Shown here in pieces: positions 25,230 to 33,773 of a stretch of 36,222 nt of DNA. The position numbers and the translations under genes are program-made. Source of the stretch: Rhodospirillales bacterium (GTDB lineage: Bacteria > Pseudomonadota > Alphaproteobacteria > Acetobacterales > Acetobacteraceae); assembly GCA_028869595.1 (NCBI GenBank), contig JAGWRU010000130.1:1-36222 (forward strand), given 5' to 3'. The first letter of the stretch is position 1; each line of letters opens with the position of its first letter. The notes under the pieces are model-generated. The model did no database searches, had not been told where the DNA came from, and saw only the letters and a list, made by a program, of their open reading frames with translations.

Positions 25230-26011
25230 TCCTCCGGATGCACGACGCTGCCGGCGGTGATCCCGCCATCGATCACCAGCGTCTGCCCGGTCATGAAACT
25301 GCCGGCGGCGGAGGCCAGGAACACCGCCGCGCCGGCGATCTCCTCGGGTTCGCCGATGCGCTGCAGCGGCGTGTCGCGGGTGCGCTTGGCGTAGATTGTC
25401 GGATTTTCCCACAGGGCGCGGGCGAAATCGGTGCGCACCAGGCCGGGGGCGATGCAGTTCGCGCGGATATTGCGCGGCCCCCATTCGACGCAGAGATTGC
25501 GCGCCAGCTGCATGTCGGCGGCCTTGGAAATGCCGTAGACGCCCAGCAGCGGCGAGCCGCGCAACCCGCCGATCGAGGAGATGAGAATGATCGCGCCGCC
25601 GCCGCGCGCGGCCATGCCGGGGGCCACCATATTCGCCAGCCAGAAATTGCTGCGCACATTGGCGCCCATGATGCGGTCGTACTGCTCGTCGGTAATGCCG
25701 GCGGCGGGACCGAAATAGGGATTGACCGCCGCATTGCAGACCAGCACGTCGATCCCGCCCCAGGCGGCGACGGTGCCGTCCACCAGCGCCTGGAGTTCCT
25801 CCTTCCGACCGATATGACAGGGGATCACCAACGCCTCGCCGCCTGCGGCGACGATCTCCGCCGCGACCGTCTCGCAGGCGTCACGCTTGCGCGACGACAC
25901 CACCACCCGCGCGCCGTGCCGGGCCAGCGCCAGCGCGATGGCACGCCCGATTCCCTTGGAACTGCCGGTGACGATGGCGGTTTTGCCGGCGAGATCGAAT
26001 AACGGTGTCAT
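25226..26011 (-). CDS. Short-chain dehydrogenase/reductase (SDR family)
   Basis: A 261-residue classical SDR oxidoreductase. The NAD(P)-binding TGSSKGIG is at residues 15-22, NAAV at 93-96, catalytic Ser146 in ISSIGG, and the YxxxK pair Tyr159-Lys163. The substrate-loop/C-terminal segment EPEEIAGAAVFLASAAGSFMTGQTLVIDGG is the standard tail. A lysine and arginines after the first glycine-rich loop (SSRKRDAC) suggest NADP(H). The substrate cannot be assigned; FabG, glucose dehydrogenase and sterol dehydrogenase-like enzymes look alike. ATG 26011 has GGGGGAG about five bases upstream and overlaps nothing. It is divergent from the beta-helix gene across 49 bp and ends by sharing TTAA with the phosphatase. 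Confidence 0.9.
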   Translation of the reverse strand: MTPLFDLAGKTAIVTGSSKGIGRAIALALARHGARVVVSSRKRDACETVAAEIVAAGGEALVIPCHIGRKEELQALVDGTVAAWGGIDVLVCNAAVNPYFGPAAGITDEQYDRIMGANVRSNFWLANMVAPGMAARGGGAIILISSIGGLRGSPLLGVYGISKAADMQLARNLCVEWGPRNIRANCIAPGLVRTDFARALWENPTIYAKRTRDTPLQRIGEPEEIAGAAVFLASAAGSFMTGQTLVIDGGITAGSVVHPED

Positions 26012-26060
26012 GACATCTCCCCCAGGTGATTTTCCCCGGCATTCTATGGCAGGTTGCGCC

Positions 26061-28175
26061 ATGACCGAACATCCCGCGCTGCCTCCCTGCCCCCGCCCCG
26101 GCCGCGCCATTGCCCGGCGCAGCCTGATCGCCACGGCGCCTGCCTTGCTGCTGGCCCGCACCGCCTGGGCGGACGGGCTGCGCAGCACCGCGAATTTTGC
26201 CATCACGAAATGGAGCCTGGTGAACGGCACGCTGTCGCTGCAGGGCACATATCCCGCCCCCGGCACCCCGGCCCTGCCGAAATCGTACGACTACACGCTG
26301 GATGGCGGCGCCCATTGGGTGGCGGCAGGCGGCTTCGCGATGGATAGCGGCGCCTGGGATAGCTGGGTCTACAAGCTGGACGTGCCACCCGGACGCTACA
26401 CCCTGGCAATCCGCGATCACGCCGATCCTTCCCGCATCGCGGTGGCGCCGGGCTTTGCCGTCGTCACCGCCAATACCGCCCCCGCAACCATCCGCTTCGA
26501 GGCCGTGGCCCTATCGGCCGCATTGCCCGAGGGATTTCTCGCCGGCACGCTGATCGCCGAAGGCGGAACGCCGCTGTTTCCGCTGGTGCTGCATCTCGAC
26601 CCGGCGGGCCCGGCCCTGCGCGCCGCCGCCGTCGCGCCCGGACGCTGGAACCTCTATGTCGCCCCGCCCGGGCTGCATGCCGGTCCGCAGCGTTTGCGCG
26701 GCAGCGTCGCGAGCAAGGATCAGGTGGCGCATTTCGCCATCGATCTGCAGATCCGCGCCGGCCGGCAGCTCGATCCGTCGCGCTTGCAGGTGACCGCGAT
26801 GGCAGGGCTGAACAATGCCAGCCCGCTTGGCGGCAAAGTGTTCTCCCTGGCGATGCAGGGACGATCGGGCGGCAGTTTTTCCATCGTCGATCAGGATGCG
26901 CCGGCCGATCCGGACACCCAGTCCCAGCCGCGCTACACGCTGCACGGGGCGGAAGGGTTCAACACCAACACGCTCTCCGCCGGCAAGGATCCGATCCGCA
27001 TTGCCTGGAGCGACGGCACCGATACCTGCGTCAGCGCCGCCACGCTTGCGATTGCCGATACCATCGGCAGTGGCCCGCATGTCGCGGTGGCCGGGCCCGC
27101 CGCGCTGGCCGCGACGATGGGCAAGGTTTCCGCCGATGCGCGCGGACGCTATCGCGGTGCCACGGTCACGCTGGCACCGGGACGCTACGAGACCGGCTGG
27201 CTGATGCCGGCCGCGCTGAGCGGCTGGAACGATAACGGCTTCGACGGACCTTGCACCTTCGGCGCCGCCCCGGGGGAGATGCCGGTGATGCGCCAGGATG
27301 GCGCCTGGATCCAGAACGGCAAAGGCTGGCTGGAAACGCTCGGCTGGGATGTCGATATCGTCGGGTTGGAATTCGCCGATCTGGCGCAGAGCTACCCCGG
27401 TGAGGTCGGCAATTTCGCCGCAATCAAGCTGAATGCCGGGGTGCTGGGGCGGACGCGCATCCGCGGCATCTATGCGCATCACTGCATCAATGGCGTGCTC
27501 GGCGGTCAGCCCGGTCAGAAGGTGGAAATCACCGACAGCGAATTCGCCCACTGCGGCGGCGGCGATGGGTATACGCATAATTTCTACCTCGCCGACGTCA
27601 CCCATGCGCTGGTGCGCAATGTCGTCTCCTGGGGGGCGCGGATCGGCCATTGCGGTAAAATTCGCGCCGCCGCCTCACTGGTCGAGCATTGCGTGTTCGC
27701 CGACGGGGCCGAGGGCACCGCCTCCTACCTGCTCGATCTGCCGGATGGCGGGGCCCATGTGGTGCGCCATACGGTGTTCGAAAAAGGCCCGCATGCGCAG
27801 AACGACGCCTTGCTGCGCTATGGCGAGGAATGCCACTCGCATCATCCGACGAACACGCTGCTGGTGGAGGAATGCGTTTTTATCAATCGCACCGGCACGG
27901 CGGATAAGATCTCCTCGGGCTATATCGTCCGCCCGACCGCCGTGCAGATCGGGCTGGCAAGCGGCGGCCCGGCCAGCGCGGTGGTGCGCAACTGCACCTT
28001 CTACGGCTTCACCGAGGCGGATGCGACACGCAGCGACGGCGCCAATGCGACGTTGCGGCTGGAGGGCACGAACCGCTTCCTGCCGCTGGCTCAGGCACCG
28101 GCGCCGGCCAGCTACATGCACCACCCTTTCGCGACCCTCGGCTATCGCAGCACCACCCTGGCGCAAGGCGGGTAG
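26061..28175 (+). CDS. Tat-exported right-handed beta-helix protein
   Basis: A 704-residue secreted protein of unknown exact activity. A twin-arginine signal (ARRSLIATAPALLLA, R19-R20, cut after AWA near residue 37) opens it. Residues about 40-330 look like beta-sandwich domains, including a Pro/Asp-rich segment. Residues about 370-690 are short beta-strand turns of parallel beta-helix type, with GIYAHHCINGVLGG, EFAHCGGGDGYTHNFYLADVTHALVRN and HCVFADG, Cys/His-rich for the class. Beta-helix proteins often bind or cleave polysaccharide (pectate or alginate lyases, epimerases), but I see no diagnostic active site. ATG 26061 is preferred, with AGG eight bases upstream; ATG 26046 is possible. It is followed 68 bp later by an acyltransferase gene on the same strand. 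Confidence 0.75.
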   Translation: MTEHPALPPCPRPGRAIARRSLIATAPALLLARTAWADGLRSTANFAITKWSLVNGTLSLQGTYPAPGTPALPKSYDYTLDGGAHWVAAGGFAMDSGAWDSWVYKLDVPPGRYTLAIRDHADPSRIAVAPGFAVVTANTAPATIRFEAVALSAALPEGFLAGTLIAEGGTPLFPLVLHLDPAGPALRAAAVAPGRWNLYVAPPGLHAGPQRLRGSVASKDQVAHFAIDLQIRAGRQLDPSRLQVTAMAGLNNASPLGGKVFSLAMQGRSGGSFSIVDQDAPADPDTQSQPRYTLHGAEGFNTNTLSAGKDPIRIAWSDGTDTCVSAATLAIADTIGSGPHVAVAGPAALAATMGKVSADARGRYRGATVTLAPGRYETGWLMPAALSGWNDNGFDGPCTFGAAPGEMPVMRQDGAWIQNGKGWLETLGWDVDIVGLEFADLAQSYPGEVGNFAAIKLNAGVLGRTRIRGIYAHHCINGVLGGQPGQKVEITDSEFAHCGGGDGYTHNFYLADVTHALVRNVVSWGARIGHCGKIRAAASLVEHCVFADGAEGTASYLLDLPDGGAHVVRHTVFEKGPHAQNDALLRYGEECHSHHPTNTLLVEECVFINRTGTADKISSGYIVRPTAVQIGLASGGPASAVVRNCTFYGFTEADATRSDGANATLRLEGTNRFLPLAQAPAPASYMHHPFATLGYRSTTLAQGG

Positions 28176-28243
28176 AGCGGCATGGAAACCTTCCGGTAAG
28201 GAGCGGCGCCGCAAGCTGATCGCAGCGTGAGCGGAGCCTTGGG

Positions 28244-29398
28244 ATGCGACTGCGCCATCTGGACGGGCTGCGTGGCCTCGCCTGCCTGCAGGTGATGCTG
28301 CTGCACGTCTTTTCCGCCTTTTTCCCGGCCTTGGTCTTCGGCCCGCTGCAACCGGCCGGCGTGCTGCGCTACGGGCTGCGCGCGCTGTTCATGTTTTCCT
28401 ATAACGGCTTCGTCGGCGTCTTCATCTTCTTCTACATCAGCGGCTATGTGCTGACGCGGGTCTATGAGGCCTCCAGCGCTACGATCGGCCGGGAGATCGC
28501 CGCCCGCGTGCTGCGCCTGTGGCTGCCGACGACGATTTTCGGCCTGTGGTCGGCGGCGCTGTTTCTGGTGTTTCCGACGAGCCATATCCAGTTGGGCACT
28601 CTGACCCATAATCTGTGGATTGTGCAGAACTGGGCCGTCGATCCGCACCTTGCCGCGATGACCGCCGATATTTTCATCCGTCCGATCTTCCTCGGCTATC
28701 ATGGTGCGCCAATCACGCAAATTCTGCCGGATCTGGACCATCTGCTCATCCGGAAAGTTACGACACTGAATTTGCCTGTGCATACGATGAGCGCCGAATT
28801 ACAGGGCTCTGCGTTGGTTCTGGCGCTAACGCGACTGCGCCGATCCGCCCTTTCTCTGTGGGCAATGGCCATCGTCGCCGCGATCCTGTTGCTGCCTTTG
28901 TGGTACGTGCTTTTCTGCATCGGTCATCTATGCGCCACGCTGCGCCTGGGAGAGCGCGACTGGCGCGCCAACACACGCGCCATGTCCGGCCTCGCTGTCC
29001 CCTGCATCATCCTCGGCATCCTGTTCGCCTGGCCGCTTATGGGCGCATTGCTGCAAATGATCGGTGCCGGATTGTTTTTCGTCGGCGTGCTGATTTCCGT
29101 CCCCTGCCGACGCTTCCTGTCGCATCGCTGGCTGCTGCGCCTCGGGGATTTGTCCTTCACGCTGTATCTGCTGCACTGGGCGCTGCTGTTCGGCCCCGGC
29201 GCATGGCTCGCGCTGCACCTGATCCCGCTGCTCGGCTTCACCGGCGCACGTATCGCCGCCGCGCTCTGCGTACTCCTCGGCGCGCCGGCGCTGGCGTGGC
29301 GATTGATCGGCATCGACCGCTGGGCGGTCGCTCTTTCGCGCCGCGTGAAACAAGCCGGCTCCTCGCGCCGCACCGCCTGGAATCCGGCCCCAACCTAG
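28244..29398 (+). CDS. Acyltransferase-3 family membrane protein (second copy)
   Basis: A 384-residue multi-spanning acyltransferase of the OafA/YrhL family, homologous to the one at 6005-7198. HLDGLRGLACLQVMLLHVF opens it with the presumed catalytic His21, exactly as in the first copy; LSFTLYLLHWALLFGPG is the typical late helix. It lacks a C-terminal SGNH domain. It probably acylates an extracellular glycan. ATG 28244 has GGAG eight bases upstream. The middle (28690-28930) is less GC-rich than the rest of the window. It sits just downstream of the exported beta-helix protein, which would fit modification of the same polymer, but that is inference. An 86-bp gap follows, with no gene. Confidence 0.85.
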   Translation: MRLRHLDGLRGLACLQVMLLHVFSAFFPALVFGPLQPAGVLRYGLRALFMFSYNGFVGVFIFFYISGYVLTRVYEASSATIGREIAARVLRLWLPTTIFGLWSAALFLVFPTSHIQLGTLTHNLWIVQNWAVDPHLAAMTADIFIRPIFLGYHGAPITQILPDLDHLLIRKVTTLNLPVHTMSAELQGSALVLALTRLRRSALSLWAMAIVAAILLLPLWYVLFCIGHLCATLRLGERDWRANTRAMSGLAVPCIILGILFAWPLMGALLQMIGAGLFFVGVLISVPCRRFLSHRWLLRLGDLSFTLYLLHWALLFGPGAWLALHLIPLLGFTGARIAAALCVLLGAPALAWRLIGIDRWAVALSRRVKQAGSSRRTAWNPAPT

Positions 29399-29484
29399 AG
29401 CCGGACGGGGGGCGGATGCGCCGCCATTCCTGCTCCCTCTCTTTGCCTGATCGTGCGCGTCAAACGCATGGCGATCATCCCCGC

Positions 29485-30501
29485 CTATTCCTCCTCCTCC
29501 CGCCTTGCCGCGAAACCGCCGCCTTCCAGCGGTGCCGCATCCAGCCCCTGTGCAGCCAGGACATGCATCAGCGCCTCGGGCGGGCCATGGGTGATCCGCA
29601 CCGCGCGCGCGCCGGTCTCGGCGATACTGCGAAGCAACCCGTCCCAATCGGCGTGATCAGAAACCACCAGCGCCAATTCCACCCCCCGCGCACGCGCATG
29701 CTGGCGCAGCGCCATCCAGCCCGAGGCCATCGCCGGCAAAGGATCGGCCAGGCGGCGCGACCAGCGATCGGCCAGCGCCGCCGGCGGGGCGATCACCAGT
29801 TCACCCGCCGCCACGGCCCGCCCGGCCGGCAAGGCACGCAGATCGCCGAGATCGACGCCGAGCGCGCGATAGACCGCGCACATCGCCAACGCCGCGCCGT
29901 GCAGATAGATCGGCCGGTCGTAGCCCGCCTGGCGCAGCAGGGCGATCATCCGCTGGCATTTGCCCAGCGCATAGGCGCCCAGCAGATGCGCCCGTTCGGG
30001 AAACAGGCGCAGGCTGTCGAGCAGGCGGGCAATCTCGCCGCCCGGCGCCGGGTGATGAAAGACCGGCAAGGCGAAGGTCGCCTCGGTCACGAACAGATCG
30101 CAGGCCATCGGCGCGAAGGCGGGGCAGGTCGGATCGGCGCTGCGCTTGTAATCGCCGCTGATGACGGCCCGCTCGCCGCGATGAACGAGCACCACCTGGG
30201 CGCTGCCCAGCACATGCCCGGCGGGCGCCAGCGACAGATCGACCGCGCCGACCCGCAGCGCCTCGTCATAGGCCAGTGCCTGGCTGCCGGCCGCCACCGC
30301 GCCCTGGCCGAGGCGGGCGGCCATCAGCGCCAGCGTCTCCCGCGTTGCCAGCACCGCGCCATGGCCGGGACGGGCATGGTCGGAATGGGCATGGGTAATC
30401 ACCGCGCGCGCCACGGCGCGGCGCGGATCGATATGGAAATCGCCGGGGACGCAATAAAGCCCCTCGGGCCGGGGGATCAGCCAGTCGCATGCGGTCGGCA
30501 C
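29485..30501 (-). CDS. Ligase-associated DNA repair exonuclease (MBL/beta-CASP fold)
   Basis: A 338-residue metallo-beta-lactamase/beta-CASP-type nuclease. The metal-binding motif HAHSDH is at 37-42, followed by GHVLGSAQVVL and ISGDYKRS, the other metal ligands, and HGPPEALMH near the C-terminus (typical of the family). Proteins of this kind are encoded beside ATP-dependent DNA ligase, an Lhr-type helicase and the PdeM phosphoesterase and are thought to trim ends in a repair pathway. The start is GTG at 30501, since no Met lies nearby in frame; a GGGTAGGGGG stretch serves as ribosome site. It diverges from the Lhr gene across only 46 bp, so both promoters overlap there. The ligase itself is not in this window. 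It ends in a run of glutamates. Confidence 0.88.
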   Translation of the reverse strand: MPTACDWLIPRPEGLYCVPGDFHIDPRRAVARAVITHAHSDHARPGHGAVLATRETLALMAARLGQGAVAAGSQALAYDEALRVGAVDLSLAPAGHVLGSAQVVLVHRGERAVISGDYKRSADPTCPAFAPMACDLFVTEATFALPVFHHPAPGGEIARLLDSLRLFPERAHLLGAYALGKCQRMIALLRQAGYDRPIYLHGAALAMCAVYRALGVDLGDLRALPAGRAVAAGELVIAPPAALADRWSRRLADPLPAMASGWMALRQHARARGVELALVVSDHADWDGLLRSIAETGARAVRITHGPPEALMHVLAAQGLDAAPLEGGGFAARREEEE

Positions 30502-30547
30502 CCCCCTACCCTAGCCGCTGGCGCGATGCCTGCGCTACATCATCGCC

Positions 30548-32995
30548 ATGGACGGAACATTCCCGGAACCTTTCGCCGGCTGGTTCGCCGCGCGGGGCTG
30601 GCAGCCGCGCCCGCACCAGCGTGCCATGCTGGCGGCGGCGCGGGCCGGGGAATCGACCCTGCTGATCGCACCGACCGGCGGCGGCAAGACGCTGGCGGGA
30701 TTTCTGCCCTCGCTGATCGCGCTGGCCGCGATGCCGCCCGACCGCCCGGCGGCGCTGCATACGCTCTATGTCAGCCCGCTCAAGGCGCTGGGCACCGATA
30801 TCGCGCGCAACCTGACCGTACCGGTGGAGGAGATGGGGCTGGCCATCCGCATCGAGACGCGCAGCGGCGATACCCCGGCCAATCGTCGCGCCCGCCAGCG
30901 CGAAAACCCGCCCGATATCCTGCTGACCACGCCGGAAAGCCTGGCGGCGATGCTGTCCTTTCCCGATGCGGCAACGCGCTTCGCCTCGCTCTCGGCGCTG
31001 GTGATGGACGAAGTGCATGCCCTGGCCGGTTCCAAGCGCGGCGATCAGCTGGCGCTATGTGCCGCCCGCCTTGCCCGGCTGTCGCCCGCGCTGCGCCGGG
31101 TCGGGCTGTCGGCGACGGTCGCCCATCCCGGCGCCATCGCCGCCTATGTCGGGGCGGACCGCATCGTCACCGCGCCGCCCGGCGCGGCGGCGGAGATCGA
31201 TCTGCTGCTGCCGGCCGGGCGGCTATCCTGGTCGGGGCATATGGGGCTCGATGCCGCGCCCGAGATTCTCGCCCGCATCGCCGCGGCCCGGCTCAGCATC
31301 GTCTTCGTCAATACCCGCGCCCAGGCGGAGCTGCTGTTTCAGGCGCTGTGGCGGATCAATGCCGAGACGCTGCCGATCGCGCTGCATCACGGCAGCCTCG
31401 ATATCGCCCAGCGGCGCAAGGTGGAGGCGGCGATGGCGGCGGGCCGGCTGCGCGCGGTGATCGCCACCTCCTCCCTCGATCTCGGGCTGGATTGGGGGGC
31501 GGTGGATCAGGTGCTGCAGGTCGGCGCGCCGAAAGGCGTGGCACGGCTTGCCCAGCGCATCGGCCGGGCCAATCACCGCATGGACGAAGCCTCGCGCGCG
31601 GTGCTGGTGCCGGCCAACCGTTTCGAGGTGCTGGAATGCGAGGCGGCGCGCGAAGGCATGGCGGCCGGCGAACTGGATGGCGAGGCACCGCGCGCCGGCG
31701 GGCTCGACGTGCTGGCCCAGCACATCCTGGGCATGGCCTGCGCCGCGCCGTTCCTGCCCGAGGAACTCTATGCCGAAATCCGCGGCGCGGCACCCTATGC
31801 CACGCTGAGCCGGCAGGATTTCGACGACGTGCTGGGTTTCGTCGCGCATGGCGGCTACGCGCTGTCAGCCTATGAGCGGTTCCGCCGGCTGTTTCAGGAT
31901 GCCGAGGGCAGGGTTCATGTCGCGGGAGAGCGCGCGGCGCTGCGCCATCGGATGAATATCGGCACCATCGTCGAGGAGCCGCTGATCGCCGTGCGGCTGG
32001 CCGGACGCGGCCGGGCGGGACGCGGCGCGCGCGGCGGCGGCGCGATGCTGGGCGAGGTGGAGGAGTATTTTGCCGCGCAACTGCGTCCCGGCGACACCTT
32101 CCTGTTCGCCGGCCGGCTGCTGCGGTTTCGCGCCCTCAGCGCCACCGCGCTGCTGGCCGAGGAGGGCGGCAGCGGCGATCCCGCCGTGCCCGCCTATGCC
32201 GGCGGACGCCTGCCGCTTTCGACCTATCTGGCCGCGCGGGTGCGGGCCATGCTGCATGCGCCGCGGCGCTGGAAGAACCTGCCCGCGCCGGTGCGCGACT
32301 GGCTTGCCATGCAGCGCCTGCGTTCCCGCCTGCCCGGGCCCGACGATCTGCTGGTCGAGACATTTCCGCGCGGCGGGCGCTGGTATCTAATCGCCTATTG
32401 CTTCGAGGGGCGGAACGCGCATCAGACGCTGGGCATGCTGCTGACCCGGCGCATGGCCCGCGCCGGGCTGGCGCCGATGGGCTTCGTTGCCACCGATTAC
32501 GTGCTGGGCATCTGGTCCGCCGCCCCGCCCAGCGGCATCGACGCGCTGTTCGAGCAGGATATGCTGGGCGAGGATCTGGACTCCTGGATGGCGGAAAGTT
32601 CCATGCTGCGCCGCGGATTCCGCAATGTCGCGGTGATCGCCGGGCTGATCGAACGGCATCTGCCGGGGGCCGAGAAGAACCGCCGCCAGGTGACCATCTC
32701 CTCCGACCTCCTCTACGACGTGCTGCGCAAGCACCAGCCCGACCACGTGCTGCTGCGTGCCGCGCGCGCCGATGCGGCGGCGGGGATGATCGATCTTGAC
32801 CGCATCGCGGCGTTGCTAGCCCGCGCGGCCGGGCGGATCACCCATGTCGCCCTCGACCGCGTCTCGCCGCTCGCCGTGCCGGTGCTGCTGGAGATCGGCC
32901 GCGAAAGTGTCGGCGGCGCGGCGACCGAGGAGCATCTTCTCGCCGAAGCCGAGGCACTGGCGGCCGAGGCCGCGCCCGGCGGCACCGCCCGATGA
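30548..32995 (+). CDS. Ligase-associated DEXH-box helicase (Lhr-like)
   Basis: An 815-residue superfamily 2 helicase of the Lhr-core type, translocating on single-stranded DNA and unwinding DNA:RNA or DNA duplexes. Walker A APTGGGKT is at 41-48, the DEVH box at 154-157, VGLSAT follows, and the second RecA domain has IALHHGSLD, RLRAVIATSSLDLGLDWGAVDQVLQ and LAQRIGRANHR (motif VI). The C-terminal half (about 400-815) carries the Lhr-specific winged helix and beta-barrel region. Its length matches the ligase-associated group, without the long extra domain of E. coli Lhr. It diverges from the exonuclease gene and overlaps pdeM by ATGA (32992-32995), so the two are coupled. Confidence 0.92.
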   Translation: MDGTFPEPFAGWFAARGWQPRPHQRAMLAAARAGESTLLIAPTGGGKTLAGFLPSLIALAAMPPDRPAALHTLYVSPLKALGTDIARNLTVPVEEMGLAIRIETRSGDTPANRRARQRENPPDILLTTPESLAAMLSFPDAATRFASLSALVMDEVHALAGSKRGDQLALCAARLARLSPALRRVGLSATVAHPGAIAAYVGADRIVTAPPGAAAEIDLLLPAGRLSWSGHMGLDAAPEILARIAAARLSIVFVNTRAQAELLFQALWRINAETLPIALHHGSLDIAQRRKVEAAMAAGRLRAVIATSSLDLGLDWGAVDQVLQVGAPKGVARLAQRIGRANHRMDEASRAVLVPANRFEVLECEAAREGMAAGELDGEAPRAGGLDVLAQHILGMACAAPFLPEELYAEIRGAAPYATLSRQDFDDVLGFVAHGGYALSAYERFRRLFQDAEGRVHVAGERAALRHRMNIGTIVEEPLIAVRLAGRGRAGRGARGGGAMLGEVEEYFAAQLRPGDTFLFAGRLLRFRALSATALLAEEGGSGDPAVPAYAGGRLPLSTYLAARVRAMLHAPRRWKNLPAPVRDWLAMQRLRSRLPGPDDLLVETFPRGGRWYLIAYCFEGRNAHQTLGMLLTRRMARAGLAPMGFVATDYVLGIWSAAPPSGIDALFEQDMLGEDLDSWMAESSMLRRGFRNVAVIAGLIERHLPGAEKNRRQVTISSDLLYDVLRKHQPDHVLLRAARADAAAGMIDLDRIAALLARAAGRITHVALDRVSPLAVPVLLEIGRESVGGAATEEHLLAEAEALAAEAAPGGTAR

Positions 32996-33723
32996 ACAGC
33001 GCCGCGCCGCCTCTCGCGCCGATACGACTGGCCGGCGCACAGCTGATGCTCGACCCGGCCGGCGCCGTGCTCTGGCCGGAGCAGGGGTTGCTGGCGATCG
33101 CCGATCTGCATCTGGAAAAAGCCTCGGCGGCGGCCAGGCGCGGCAGCCTGCTGCCGCCCTGGGACAGCATGCTCACGCTCGACCGCCTGGCCCTGCTGCT
33201 GGCCCGCCATCGCCCACGCATCGTCATCGCCCTCGGCGATAGTTTCCACGATGCCGGCGCGCCAGCCCGCCTCGCCCCGGCCCAAGCGGCACGGATCGCC
33301 GCCATCGCCGCCGCGCATCGCCTGATCTGGATCGCCGGCAATCACGACCCCGCCCCGCCACCCGTCGCTCTGGGCGGAGAGGCGATGGCCGAATTCGCCC
33401 TCGCGCCCCTGGTCTTCCGCCATGCGCCCGTCGCGGCACGACAGGCCGGCACCGGCGAGGTGGCGGGACATTTCCACCCGAAGGCGCGCATCGCCGCGCG
33501 GGGCGCGCGGATCGCCCGGCCCTGCTTCGTCACCGATGGCGCGCGCCTGCTGCTGCCCGCGTTCGGCACCTATACCGGCGGGCTGGACGCCACCGACCCG
33601 GCGATTGCCGCGCTGTTTCCCGAGGGCGCGCAGGCCTTCCTGCTGGGCGAGGGCAGGCTGTTCTCCTTCGCCCTGCGCCGGGCGGCCGCGCCCGGCGGGA
33701 AAGACAGGCGGACGGGCGGATAA
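32992..33723 (+). CDS. pdeM: Ligase-associated endonuclease/phosphoesterase PdeM
   Basis: A 243-residue calcineurin-like metallophosphoesterase. The dinuclear-metal motifs are in order: DLHLEK (38-43), GDSFHD (82-87), GNHD (116-119) and GHFHPK near residue 160. PdeM (the MPE of the repair operon) is a Mn-dependent DNA nuclease/phosphodiesterase genetically tied to Lhr, the exonuclease and DNA ligase. Its ATG overlaps the Lhr stop (ATGA). It is followed 50 bp later by the photolyase gene on the same strand, so this could be one longer repair transcript. No signal peptide is present, so it acts in the cytoplasm. Confidence 0.9.
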   Translation: MNSAAPPLAPIRLAGAQLMLDPAGAVLWPEQGLLAIADLHLEKASAAARRGSLLPPWDSMLTLDRLALLLARHRPRIVIALGDSFHDAGAPARLAPAQAARIAAIAAAHRLIWIAGNHDPAPPPVALGGEAMAEFALAPLVFRHAPVAARQAGTGEVAGHFHPKARIAARGARIARPCFVTDGARLLLPAFGTYTGGLDATDPAIAALFPEGAQAFLLGEGRLFSFALRRAAAPGGKDRRTGG

Positions 33724-33773
33724 AATCCGCCGCCGTGCTGCATCCACCGGCCCGCCCCGGACGAAAACCAGAC

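Noticed and set aside
23918-26002. A 694-codon plus-strand frame over the aminotransferase, phosphatase and SDR genes
   Set aside because: Shadow frame with no motif; all three underlying genes carry catalytic motifs.
28615-31875. A 1086-codon plus-strand frame running across the second acyltransferase, the exonuclease and the start of the Lhr gene
   Set aside because: It crosses three real genes in a wrong frame or strand and has no coherent domain.
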